Below are positions 44,440 through 54,879 of a stretch of DNA of 64,000 nucleotides, one piece after another. The stretch comes from Diplolepis rosae (lineage: Eukaryota > Arthropoda > Insecta > Hymenoptera > Diplolepididae): contig JAPYXD010000696.1 in the NCBI GenBank assembly GCA_030998225.1, positions 310,001 through 374,000 of the forward strand. The letters run 5' to 3'. How positions within the stretch are numbered: the first letter of the stretch is position 1; every line of letters starts with the position of its first letter. The notes under the pieces were generated by a model. The model saw nothing but the letters and a program-made list of their open reading frames with translations. It was not told where the DNA came from and searched no databases. The position numbers were made by a program, and so were the translations under genes.

Positions 44440-45140
44440 GCATGCATGTTAAAACCAAAGACTCCCTCTCTCGAACCAATACACCGCCCGCGGAACCACC
44501 TTTCGGCTTCAAACCCCTTAGACTTAACTGATCGGCCGCGCCAGCCAGGGGAGGAAAAAGATCCCTCCCCTAACTGACGCGGCAGGCCGGTCCACCCGGC
44601 ACTCGCGACCAAGGGTGCAGGCCCCGATGCGATTTCTACTGGCCCTCCACGTTGTTTCCCTCTCGACGCCCATCTAGTACTCTCGTCTTCATCACTAGTG
44701 TGACGAATGACTCGATGAGCGTTCACATCCGTTCAGACTGGAGCATCAGAGAGACAATCGTGTCAGGAGTGAGTTCCGCACCCACTGCCTCACCAGCGGT
44801 CTCCCTTGCCACGCCCCACTTGGCACAGACAAAGAGTGCGTGCTCTGCATTATCCACAGGGGAATCGCAGTAGCAACACTTCTCCTTGTCCCTCTTCTTG
44901 AAGCGCTTCAGGTTCGCGTTAAAACAGCCATGGCCTAAGTGCTTGCGCCAAGTAAAAACCGACTTCCCCGTGCTTTCTATTCAACCAGGTGGCGAGCTCC
45001 GGGATCAGAAGGTAGGTCCACCTCCAGGTCTGCTCACCATGCCATCTTGTCTGCCATCTCTCGATGAGTCTGTGCCTTCCAACCTTGCGGATGGCCTCAT
45101 TCGCGCGAGAGATTTCCTGTAGGTCGGTTATACAGGTGAG
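44440..45140 (-). pseudogene. R1-type non-LTR ORF2, C-terminal end
   Basis: The minus strand from about 45125 reads ISRANEAIRKVGRHRLIERW and TWLNRKHGEV. After a frameshift near 44945 it continues NANLKRFKKRDKEKCCYCDS and DNAEHALFVCAKWG. CYC with a downstream H and C is the terminal zinc motif of R1-clade ORF2. The reading then enters the variable tail (44440-44700). The fragment includes neither RT nor endonuclease. It is the same strand as the 5' fragment at the window start but too far away to be treated as the same insertion. Confidence 0.7.
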
Positions 45141-45210
45141 CTCCCTCCGGAGCTGAATTCATCTTTTATTACAATTTAATCAGTTAAGTTTGAAATGTTT
45201 TTCATTGTCC

Positions 45211-45475
45211 ACATTATCGGAGGTTCACTAGTCGCGTATCGGATAGGATATGTTGTTGACAGGTGTCCTCGTAGACAATTTTAAACTTTTATATCGCAAA
45301 TAAATGCAAAACAATTCAAATATTTAAAGAATTTGAAAATTTTCTGTGGAAAAAAAAGACGATTTCGACTGCGCTTGGATTCAAGCCTAGGTCTTTCGTT
45401 TGCCGGTCGACTGCTCTAACCACTTAGCTACACATTATCGGAGCTTCACTAGTCGCGAATCAGATAGGATATCAG
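45211..45475 (-). repeat. tRNA-like Pol III unit flanked by 43-bp direct repeats (SINE-like)
   Basis: On the minus strand, TAGCTAAGTGGTTAGAGCAG (about 45412-45431) matches an A box and GGCTTGAATCC (about 45377-45387) matches a B box with one change. A run of eight T follows (45350-45357), a Pol III terminator. The anticodon-loop position reads CGGCAAA, near that of a tRNA-Cys (GCA), but the stem is mismatched. CACATTATCGGAG-TTCACTAG repeats lie at 45212-45253 and 45431-45472. It is a decayed tRNA gene or SINE head. Confidence 0.45.
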
Positions 45476-45925
45476 ATAGGATAAATTTAATGTAAACAAT
45501 CCAGAATATTACGTCGCCTGAGTAAAAAATCTGTCTCGTTTACTAAAATCTTAATTTATAAATTCATAATGTCATAATTCGTATTGTGGTAGATGCGCGT
45601 TTCACTTTATGTCATAAAAATATTTGGAGAATCATAAACTAAATGGTGGAAATAGAAATTAATGTGAAATGATTCTACCTGTTTTACGTGATGATTATGC
45701 TGTGATTCATCTTTCCTCCCGAAACAGGAAAGAAAAACAAATATTAATTAAATATAGTAAACAACATGCTGGTCGGAAGGGACAAACCAATTCCTAAGTA
45801 TTTCTAATATAGGTTATATTAGGTTACACATATAATGGCTTAATTGGTTAGGTAAGGCATGAAATTTACAAACCTTGTGATTGTCGTCGCGAGATTTTGA
45901 CAGCAGAGAAGAGGGCTGAGGACGG
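45476..45925. other. AT-rich spacer, nothing recognised
   Basis: No ORF, repeat or site that I can support. Confidence 0.4.
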
Positions 45926-45927
45926 AG

Positions 45928-46290
45928 ATGGAGCTCGAGCGCGATCTGGCATTTAATTTGTTCACAGTGCTCGTTGTTGTCAGTTTATCTCAAGTGTGTT
46001 TCGTAATTTTTCCAATGGATACGACTATGGAACAAAGAATGAGTCTTAAATTTTACATTGCGAATGGAATTCCGTTACAGAAGGCTTACGGTGATCCGAT
46101 TTTATCAAAAACACGTGCATATGAGTGGTACAGTGCATCCAAAAGCGGTCGAGATGTGGTGGAAGATTTTGGATTATTTGTTGGCATAAATGTATTATTT
46201 CTGAAAGGGCCTACTTTGAAGGCGATAAAATAAATTTGGATGAATAATAAATAGTTTGTATTTCATTGACCAATTCCCGGTACTTTTTGA
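45928..46290 (+). pseudogene. mariner transposase remnant, N-terminus fused to C-terminus
   Basis: MEQRMSLKFYIANGIP (about 46027) and SKTRAYEWYSASKSGRDVVE are the N-terminal DNA-binding part of a mariner transposase. Almost at once, YFEGDKINLDE-like sequence appears in a second frame near 46196-46240, which is the usual C-terminal end. The whole catalytic core is deleted. Confidence 0.65.
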
Positions 46291-46723
46291 CAGAATGTAC
46301 ATATTTGCACGGCGCGTGACTTTATTCAATTTAGCGCGATCCATTCGTCCTTCGATCACTATGAGGAGCAACCACTCTTTCTCTCGCTCTCGCTCTTTCC
46401 AGAAGTGGTAGTGTAAGTCTAAAATAAGAGCAAGTAGGGCATTGTCTTAAAATTTTTATACTTATAAACATTTTTAATAAAATTGTTGAAACTGAGAAAT
46501 TGAAGCTTAAATTCTTCTTTTACCTCTGACGTATACGCGGTTGATTTTCTTTTCTTTAATCCAGTATACATGTTGCGAAGTCAAACTTACTTGCCATTTA
46601 CTATCTGGTAATATTATCACTGTTTTGAAAATCTTAATTTTATATTGTTAATGTTTTGTGAAATTCATATTTGAAACTACATTTGTCTTTTTCAAAAAAT
46701 GAAATAATACTTCCTTTTCAATA
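46291..46723. other. Spacer without recognised gene
   Basis: AT-rich apart from a short CTCGCTCTCGCTCTTTC run near 46383. No supported feature. Confidence 0.35.
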
Positions 46724-47245
46724 AAAACTTGAGTTTTTGAGAATTCGCTTTTGTGCTCTTTAGCAGAAAGTAAATTCTGAAATTCAAGCTCTTGTGCTCT
46801 TCAGCAAAGAGACTGAATTTTAAATTTCAATTTTTCTTCCAATTTTCTTTTATTAGGAATTCACACTTATGCTCATTAACAAAGTGCCAATACCATAATT
46901 AAGTCTTTTATGCTCTTTAGCAGAGTGTAAGGTAACGAAAAATCCCTTTTACCTTTTAAGAAATTTGTCTTGATCCTCTTCAACAGAGGACCAATTTCAG
47001 AATTCAACCTTGCATGCTTTTCAGCAGAAAGTCTGAATTCGTGAAGCTCTAGATAACCTTTCCTTTTCCAAAAAAAATTAAGTTTTTGAGAATTCACTTT
47101 TGTGCTCTTTATCAGAGAGTCAGTCCTAGAATTAAATCTTTTGTGCTCTTTAGCAGAGAGACTGAATTTTAAACTTCAATTTTTATTCATATTTTCTTTC
47201 ATTAGGGATTTACTCTTGTGCTGTTTAGCAGAGTGGCAATCCCAG
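46724..47245 (+). repeat. Leader array of a relative of the big LTR element
   Basis: The same dimeric TGCT-N4-AGCA array as at 22599-22890. Sites start at 46754/46795, 46870/46911, 46974/47015, 47103/47144 and 47219. Pair spacing is 41 bp in all four pairs, even where one member has mutated. TTTTTGAGAATTCGCTTTTG precedes the first pair, as in the element leader. Confidence 0.8.
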
Positions 47246-47407
47246 AATCATATAATATACCGGTGAAAGGTGATTAATGTAACAGAACTTCAATTGAGTT
47301 TTAATGCAATCGAAATTCTAGTGCTTCTCTCACTCTGTAGTACGTACGTGAGACATAACATAAGCTCTGTTGCGAACGTTAAGCGTTTGCATTAATTATT
47401 CCCCTTT

Positions 47408-47945
47408 TTGCATAGAATAAAGAGAGGAAAATCCAAATCTGAATACTTTTTATTCGAATCTTTTGAAAAATTCATTCGCTTTGTGGTACGTACGTTGGGG
47501 CGTATGCTCTGTTATCCACGTCGTGAGTTCGAATACTCTTTACTCTATGTGATGCCAAAAAAATTCCATTCGTCGGGAAATACCCAAAAGGAGAAAACGT
47601 TCCGGAAAAAACATCAAGGAGCACCTATTCGCTCGTCACTCAATCAAAATCTAGTATCTCCTGTTAAAAGAACCATTCTAGTGTGTGTGGTCTCACCCGT
47701 TCGACGAGCACAAGTGCCTGTACCATAATTCGCGCCTGAAGTCCCGCAGATTACAGTAATAGATTTGGGGAATTAGTAAGGCTCTTGAACAAAGAAGACA
47801 AGCCTTCAGAGAAGAGACACCCCTTACGTCAATTTAACCAAATTTTTATAAGAAGGTCCCAAATTAGAGGTATATCCGAGAACAAAATCTCCGACGCAGA
47901 AACTTTCATATTAGATTCAGAATCAGAACCAGAGCCAATGTCATA
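47408..47945 (+). pseudogene. Probable ORF0 remnant of a related LTR element
   Basis: The frame 47408-47728 contains MPKKFHSSGNTQKEKTFRKK and then RTILVCVVSPVRRAQ. After a stop the same frame gives PQITVIDLGN, comparable to VPVIDLAS in ORF0 at 24.6 kb. A shifted frame near 47850-47945 reads ETFILDSESEPEP, resembling the Ser/Glu-rich tail. It sits downstream of the TGCT-N4-AGCA array exactly as ORF0 does in the complete element. Overall similarity is weak, so the call rests on position plus the VIDL and acidic motifs. Confidence 0.4.
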
Positions 47946-49001
47946 ATAACCCAACTTTTCCGCCATCAAATTTAGGACGTTACCTAGGGTCAAATTCATC
48001 CTTTCGTTGCCACTTCATCACTCCTAATAAGGAAAACGTTTTGAGTCTCTTGAATTGCCTCAGCTAGAATAATAAAAACGACATTTATCACAAGCCTGAA
48101 GGTTCCCAGTTCTAACAATAAGCCACTATCTAATACATTTTTTTGTACTTCTGTTTGTTGATTATATGTGTGTACATATACACGGTGACCCATTTTAATC
48201 TATAATCTCAAATATCTTCTAAAATACTTTATCTACGAAAAAATCGTTTGAAAAAAGGTTGATCAGGACCGAGGGGGACATTTAACTGTACCATCAATTG
48301 TGATCTTGAGGTCAATTTTCAAGCTCAAATGGAGGTAAGACCCTTTTCTCAAATAAGAACCCCTATTTTTGACTGAGGATTTGAAAAGAGCGGCAAATTT
48401 CACGTCAATAATTACCTGTGGAAAAATGGTCTTTGTGACCTTGGAAAGGTAAAAAATTAAGGTCAAATGTCTGAGAAACGACCAGATGCTCTTTTTCTGA
48501 ACTGTCTTCTTTTTCGTGATAAAAAAACGTTCAAGATATTCCACAAAAGTCGATGAAATGTTAAGGTGTACATCACCTTGACCATCATGACCTTCAGGTC
48601 AATTTTTAAGGTGACTTGAAGGTCAAAACGATTTTTCTTAGATTGAACTCTGTGCCCGGATAAATATTTTTTGTAAACTTCAAGCTGTGTATTATTATCA
48701 CAACACCCCCCCCCTCCTCCCCAAACACACCCAGACAGTAACAATCATTTCGGATAAGATTTAAAGACTCTGACTATGTAGTTAAAAAAGTGACAATCTT
48801 GACAATGTCACTTCTCTGTGACTAGTTACTGAAAAAAGACACTTTGTACTTTTAGCGTTGCCCAGAAACATTGGCGTGGACGTAGTAAGTTCTGTTTCCT
48901 TTGGAATGCTTTCTTGTCGTGAGTTCCCTTTGCCTCTCACGTTTCGGGTGGTTTATTAACATGAGTCCCCTTGCCTCTCACCATTGCTACCAGTGTTACA
49001 A
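47946..49001. repeat. Unclassified repeats with GACCTT/AAGGTC motifs
   Basis: Between about 48260 and 48660 two related segments carry TTGAGGTCAATTTTCAAG and TTCAGGTCAATTTTTAAG. A C-rich run sits at 48706-48722. GAGTCCCCTTGCCTCTCACC at 48962-48981 is the inverse of a segment at 18120-18139. The three small minus frames here have no recognised motifs. Confidence 0.35.
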
Positions 49002-49592
49002 TCAGCCACGGAGTAACTGTTCGATGTGCTCTCCATTGACTTGAAGACACAAACGTAGACTTTCAAAACCGTCCACAGTTTTCAGCAAAATTTCTTGAGA
49101 GATGGCTGCGCAAGCTCTCCGAATCCTTTCCATCAGATCTTCTCTTGTTGTTGGTCGCTGAGCAAAAACTACATTTTTAATATAACCCCATAAAAAGAAA
49201 TCGGGTGATGGTAGATCTGGTGAGCAGGGGGGCCATTCGAATGGACCTCCTCGTCCAATCCATCTCTTATTGAAATTTAAGTTCAAAAACTCACGTTCGA
49301 TGAGTGCAAAATGTGGCGGAGCACCATCCTGTTGAAGCCACATTCTTTGTCTTGTTGCTAAGTCAACGTTCTCCAATAGTCCAGGTAGATGGTCCCTTAA
49401 AAATTCTAAGTAAGCGTGTCTGCAAACGTTTACATCAAAAAAGTAGGATCCAATTAAATAGCCATTAAGGGTCTCCTGGACGAATAGAGAAAAGTCTGAA
49501 ACAAGCGGAAAGAGAAAGACTCTACGTATTGTATTACCATATCGTGTAGCAGAACAGAAAATTGCGGGGTGGTGAGAAAAACCATAGTCCAA
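49002..49592 (-). pseudogene. mariner-type transposase, 5'-truncated
   Basis: The 196-codon minus frame carries RMWLQQDGAPPHFALIEREF (second catalytic Asp block) and WPPCSPDLPSPDFFLWGYIK (third block), then the family C-terminus (EHIEQLL). The N-terminal DNA-binding region and the first Asp are missing; the copy is cut near 49560-49592. An intact C-terminal frame suggests a fairly recent copy. Confidence 0.75.
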
Positions 49593-49599
49593 TTTAAAA

Positions 49600-49926
49600 A
49601 TGCTTCTGAGAAAATCGAATCTTCCTCAGTCTCCAATAGTTGGAAAACAGCTCCCCAGAAGGTCCTTGCCTGCAATAGCCAGAAAGGATTCATTAGGAAA
49701 AAGTGTGGGAATGAAACCAAGGAGACTGGGACAGACAAAAACATTTTACGAACCTGACCAAAGTCCCATGTCCCATCCTAGCTCCATCATCGACATCAAG
49801 AGAGAGAAAAAACCCCACGCGTTCTGTGTACAGCCACCTTCTGAAGGCGATAAAAAATGTAGTTTCAAAAACCGCTACTTTCCGTACCTTCTGATTAAAG
49901 CTCTCGATAAAAAGTTCCAAAAATAA
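49600..49926 (+). CDS. Unassigned 108-codon ORF
   Basis: An open frame starting near the breakpoint of the truncated mariner. It has the basic segments RRSLPAIARKDSLGKS and IIDIKREKKPHAFCVQPPSE and ends KALDKKFQK. No domain recognised. It could be a host exon fragment or chance; composition is coding-like but there is no supporting neighbour. Confidence 0.2.
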   Translation: MLLRKSNLPQSPIVGKQLPRRSLPAIARKDSLGKSVGMKPRRLGQTKTFYEPDQSPMSHPSSIIDIKREKKPHAFCVQPPSEGDKKCSFKNRYFPYLLIKALDKKFQK

Positions 49927-49971
49927 ATGAAACCATTGAGACTTTAGCCTCTTTAAAATTGTCCACTTCAT

Positions 49972-50948
49972 TTTATTTTCATTATCCGTATTTTTGATAC
50001 ATTAGAAATTTAAAATGCCCCAACTCACACTGCTTGGGTCTCGTACACTTCAACTAGCAGGTAGTAAATGAAAGTTATAATAATATTCTCGAAAAATATA
50101 AAAAATTAATATGCATTATTGATGAGTTTGGTAGTTTTCAAATAGGAATCAATTTAAATTAGTGAAAATGATCAAAATTATGAACAGATTGAAATTGAAA
50201 TTCAAATCCAGGTGAAAGTATTTCGAATTTGACTCACAGGCTCATCTGTGTAAGAAGGGGTTCAACACAGAAACTTCTAACGGTACATCTTAATTATCTT
50301 TCTTTCAGCATACAAATACATTCGCATCATTCAGTCGCAGCCAATCATATTTTCTATCACAAATACATTTAAATATACAACCTCACATATATAAACCTAA
50401 TATAACTACACTTATCTATAGGACGATACGCTTTCGTCGAATCAAGCACACGCTCGCTTACAATCCTGAGACTTAAAACTTGGAACTTTCTTATATAGTG
50501 ACAGCAAGAGTTATTCGGAGCTTGTAAGATTAAGTGTCATGACTAGAGTTTTTGAGCCTTACTCAAGTAAAAATAAATCAACTTTTTCATAACTCATTCA
50601 AAAATTATCTTGTGTAAAAACATTTAAAAGCAGGTTCTTTTATTTTCTGTGTTTTATATTTTCAAAATATGGATTTTACAATTGCGAATTCCAAATTATT
50701 ATTGTGCCTATGAAATTTATGTGAAATCTAAATCTTGTGTAGATTTTTCAAATTTTATGTAATATACGTGTCAAGGCTGTTGTTGTTTACATTTTCATGA
50801 GATCCATTTAATTTAAAAAACTTAAGTGATAAAGAAGGAAGTAATTATAAATAAATTGGGAAAAAAATGTAGGAGTCAATAATTTATTGAACTTACAGAA
50901 TCTATATAATCAGATTATGTGAAACTTTTAAATAAGTTATATAAACTA
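49972..50948. other. AT-rich spacer, nothing recognised
   Basis: No ORF above 60 codons, no repeat structure apparent. Confidence 0.4.
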
Positions 50949-50949
50949 G

Positions 50950-51244
50950 TCTATAATTGAACGATTAGATGGGTAAATAAACAAACTTCTAGGTTAATTT
51001 TATGATAGTCATATATTTATGGCAAAAGCAAAGTAGGCGAGACGTCCGACTAGAGAGGAGTCTAAGCGTGAAGAAGAAATAATTATAATATCCTGCGTAG
51101 CATAGTATTAGTGTATGATCATAATGCCGCTCTCCCTACCTCTCACCTTGCAGGACAAACTTGTATTACGAGGACAAGAGATGGCACGAGAAGTACCGAA
51201 TTGAAATAAGATCAGAATCATAGCATTTACGTTACATTACGACA
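50950..51244 (-). repeat. copia 3' LTR candidate
   Basis: About 80-85 percent identical by eye to 61280-61574 and immediately downstream of the copia pol end. Confidence 0.55.
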
Positions 51245-51343
51245 CGCCTCCTGAAATTTATAATCATGATCTTTTACATTAACGAATTTTTAATGTTAAT
51301 ACGATGACTATCGATTTCGCATACAATTTCATTCTTACGCATT

Positions 51344-51797
51344 TTAAATTAACCTTAAAGCTTTTCTGTTTTTCAAAAACTTTGTTTTGTCTAAACCCTT
51401 TGTTAACATATCTGCTAAATTTAAATTTGAATTTATTTTTCCAACGTCGATTGTTCCGTTTTCATAATTTTCATTTACAAAATGATACTGCACGTCGATG
51501 TGCTTTGAATTTTTAGTAAAATTCTTATACAAATATTTCAAAATTCTCATTGCATATTTATAATGCGTTTGGTCGTAGCAGCTTTGGCAATGACTTGAAT
51601 AGTTTACACTGAATGCTTTATCTGGCCTTGTGCCTGCACTTATGTATAAAAATTCGCCAATTAAATTTCTATATTTTATGCTTTCGTCTATTAAATTAGC
51701 TCGATCTAGTTTAAGATTAGATTCCATTGAAGTATCATATAATTTTGCATTTTCTAAATTGTAATTTGCAGTTAAAGATTCAATATATTTTGTTTAG
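51344..51797 (-). pseudogene. Ty1/copia pol C-terminal fragment (RT end and RNase H)
   Basis: The minus frame reads ESLTANYNLENAKLYDTSME, then KYRNLIGEFLYISAGTRPD, a signature of copia-type pol. It ends with SNLNLADMLTKGLDKTKF, the usual copia RNase H C-terminus. Between LKYLYKNF and DVQYHFVNE the core of RNase H is missing, so this is an internally deleted fragment. Upstream it is cut by a Tc1 insertion near 51800-51835. Confidence 0.8.
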
Positions 51798-51976
51798 CTT
51801 GACGTCATTTTACTTCTATCATACTAATATATATATTGGATCTTTGCCCGCATTATTTACATAAAGGCAGTAATCGCAGTCACAAAAATAAATGTTTGAG
51901 GTGGAATATTATTCCACGCTTCGTTCAAACAATCCCAGAGACCAGGAAGGCTTGTTGGCTTTAGATCTCTCACACG

Positions 51977-53584
51977 TCAGTCCAATTCTTCCCACAATAG
52001 CTCGATAAGATTTAAATCGGGGGATGGAAGCGGACATTCCATTATATTAATGTCACCTGCAACTTTTTTTCGTTCCAAATAAGAAGTACAAAGTTTTGGT
52101 GTATGTTTCGGATCGTTATCTTGTTGGAAAATGAATCCACGGCCAATTAAATTGATGCCATATGGTATTGCATGCCGTCGGAGTATACTGTGATACTGCT
52201 CTTTTTTCATAATTCCTTCAATTTTTTTAAGTTGACCAACGCCAGCGTGGCTGAAACAGCCCCAAACCATTACTGAGCCACCGCCATGTTTTACAGTTGG
52301 CACAATACAATCTGGTTTGAATCTTTCATTGACTTTTCTGCGAACATATTGACGCCGATGGCTACCGAAAAGTTCGAATTTTGATTCGTCTGTCCATAAA
52401 ACTGGTTTCCACTGATCAATCGTCCAGTCAACATTTTCTTGAGCAAACTTCAGTCTTTTTTGTTTATTTACTGACAGTAGAAGTGACTTTCTGACAGCAA
52501 TGCGTCCAATCAAACCTTTTTCTTTAAGCCGGCCATTGACTGTCGTGAGCGATATTGGTGAATCCAAGTCTTCATTGATTTCAGCACGAATTTCTGATGC
52601 AGATTTCTGTCGATTGCCCTTACTTAGTGCATATATTTTGTTGGCGATTCTTTGATTTGTCTTTCTTGCACGGAAAAAAATTTGGCGCAGATGCTGCCCC
52701 TAGCGGTGGAGCTGTTGCGTTTAGCGGAGGAGTGTTGTGCGACTATGCATTTGGGTATGCTACGTTCCCTCTGTGGGTGAGCAGCTGCCCCTTTTCGGGG
52801 GAGCAGTTGACTTACGTCGAAGGAACACAGCGCTCCTTTCGGTAGGGAGTGTAGTTGCACCGCATCGGCAGGCAAATGCAAAAGCAGGCGAAAGTACAAA
52901 TTTTAAGTTTTTTATGATTTACATGGAAGTGCTCATTGAAATGATGTTCCCTGTATATATATAAAAGTACTTTTTGGTTTATTACGATCTGTTTACAAAT
53001 AACCTAAGCTCAATGTTGAGATTTTAAATAATTTCACACCATTTTGAGAAATTAAACAAAATCTTCAAAAGATATAATAATTAACGACGATTTCAGAAAT
53101 ATCAAAACAATTGAATTGTCCATTGAAAAGTATAGTCAAATATCAGTTCATATGACTCGCCGTAGCATTTCCTCCTGTGGGGCAGCAGCTCTCCCGCAAT
53201 TGTGGGAGAGCAGTTAGTCCACAAAAAAGTAAACCTGCTAACCTATGAAGAGCGCTGCAGTTGCCCTTCACTGTAGTGGCGCAGGAGCACCAGAGGTAGT
53301 GCAGCATTTCTACCGAATTTTTTTCCGTGTGGTCGACCAGATCGTTCTCTGTTAGTATTTTGTCCAGTTTCCCGATATTCAGTATGAACTGAACACAAAG
53401 ATATTTTCAATATTTTGGCTATTTCTCGATAGTTTTTGTCTGTTTTTTGCAGAATAATGATTTGGGTCTGTTTCTGGACAGATATTTCCTTTCGCTTGAC
53501 CATTTTCAATCTGGAAAAATACAATTCTGCGGCTATTTCAACGAAAAAGCGGGCACAATGATGCATAAAGGCAACGTCTGTCAA
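51977..53584 (-). pseudogene. Tc1 transposase, DD34E, split by MITE
   Basis: The N-terminal part (about 53330-53503) has MVKRKEISVQKQTQIIIL and NYREIAKILKISLCSVH, a helix-turn-helix, then SGRP. Beyond the MITE the protein resumes near 52668 (KTNQRIANKIYAL) and 51977-52567 carries the catalytic part: VLWTDESKFELFG (first Asp), FIFQQDNDPKHTPK (second Asp) and LPSPDLNLIELLWEELD (catalytic Glu). Apart from the MITE and the shortened C-terminus it is well preserved. Confidence 0.8.
52669..53329. mobile_element. MITE inserted in the Tc1 transposase
   Basis: The ends CACGGAAAAAAATTTGG and CCGAATTTTTTTCCGTG are inverted repeats with further similarity inward (GATGCTGC / GCAGCATT). Flanking TG on both sides may be the target duplication. 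GC-richer than its surroundings. The frames inside are shadows without known motifs. Confidence 0.65.
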
Positions 53585-53950
53585 ATTAACAGACTTACAG
53601 TTTTTTATGACATTTCAATGCACCAGACACGGTAATATCATATTTTTTTGTTTAAATGATTGACATGTAACCTTTTAAACCGCAGCCGAATCGATCTTTG
53701 TGCGAAAAATAACTGAAAACCCAATGCTGCAGTTTTGGACACTTTTCACGATTTGCAACCAAAAGCAAAAGTTTTCTTATAAATTTTGATGAAAATTTCA
53801 GTAAAATGCATTAAAAATGTCTTCAAATAATAAAGCTACGTTAAACGTACAAAACTACTGCAAATATGTGAATAATTTTTTAATAAATGATACGATAAAC
53901 TGACAAAAACAACTTTTTTTATCTTGCTCTAATACTTTTCAACTGTACTA

Positions 53951-54430
53951 TATGAAAAAGAGTTATCATACAAAATTATTTTCTACATGAAGATCTACAA
54001 ATTTAAGTTGCCAAATTTTTTGATAAGATGTATATTTTTCTTTTTAATTCAAAAATATACTATTGAAAATTCAAAATTCCATTTTTTTTAACAATAATGT
54101 GTGAGATACGAAAAAAACGTGAGAATGTAAAGTTGTTCGTTTTAAAAAGATCTACAATTTTTATCTCACACACTTCCAGATAAAACATATATTTTTGGTT
54201 TTAATTCCAAAAAATACAATTAAAATTTAAAAATTCCAATTTTGAGACAAAATATGTGAGATAAAAAAAAAACGTTTTCATGGAAAATTATTTGCATAAA
54301 TGAGGTCTACAAATTCTCATTGAGACATTTCTTGACAGGATGTATATTTTATGTTTCGATTTTAAACATTGCAAAAATTCCATTTTTTAACCTAAATATG
54401 TGATATGTTTATCAAAAAGTTACTGAAATG
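53951..54430 (+). repeat. Three tandem units of about 155 bp
   Basis: Each unit contains GATCTACAAATTT-like, GATGTATATTTT-like, AAAATTCCATTTTT-like and TATGTGAGATA-like segments in the same order. Units begin at about 53955, 54110 and 54265. Confidence 0.6.
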
Positions 54431-54479
54431 AATGCAGAAAATCGAGCGCTAAGCGCGAGTGTCATGATGAGAATGTGTT

Positions 54480-54705
54480 CCTTAAGGCTGATAGAGCCTT
54501 AAGTAAATTGAATTTCCTGTTTCACTTAAACTCAAAAACAAATTTAGTGACTTTCAGAAAATGTGTTATTCTCTGTCTCGACCTTGACTACGACCTCTAT
54601 ATGATTCGCCTCTGCAGTAATCTTTCTGGCGACCTTGTTGTCCTTGATTGGTTTGAACCCCACTGCCTTGGTTGCAAACGTAATCTGAGAACAGTTTATG
54701 TGATC
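54480..54705 (-). other. Possible copia gag end (Arg/Gly-rich)
   Basis: The minus frame reads VQTNQGQQGRQKDYCRGESY followed by RGRSQGRDRE and a stop. An RG-rich tail would fit the nucleic-acid-binding end of gag in the surrounding copia element, but no full zinc knuckle is visible. Confidence 0.2.
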
Positions 54706-54879
54706 ATTCTATTGAACTAATTGCTCCTTGAACGAATGTAATAAAATATCTACTCAATCGGTGCTTGAGTCATCAATATTGGTAGTAGTTGACTTCAATT
54801 CTTGGTTTTATTTCCGGACAACAGTCAAAAGAATTGATTAACACTCTGCAAGCTAAACTACTAAACATGTGGGGTTCAA

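Larger units (their letters stand above)
51835..53950 (-). mobile_element. Tc1-type transposon carrying a MITE
   Basis: The right end near 53924-53950 reads, on the minus strand, TACAGTTGAAAAGTATTAGA, a Tc1-like terminus. The left end is not clear and may be truncated. The transposase is split by a 661-bp MITE (52669-53329). Confidence 0.6.
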
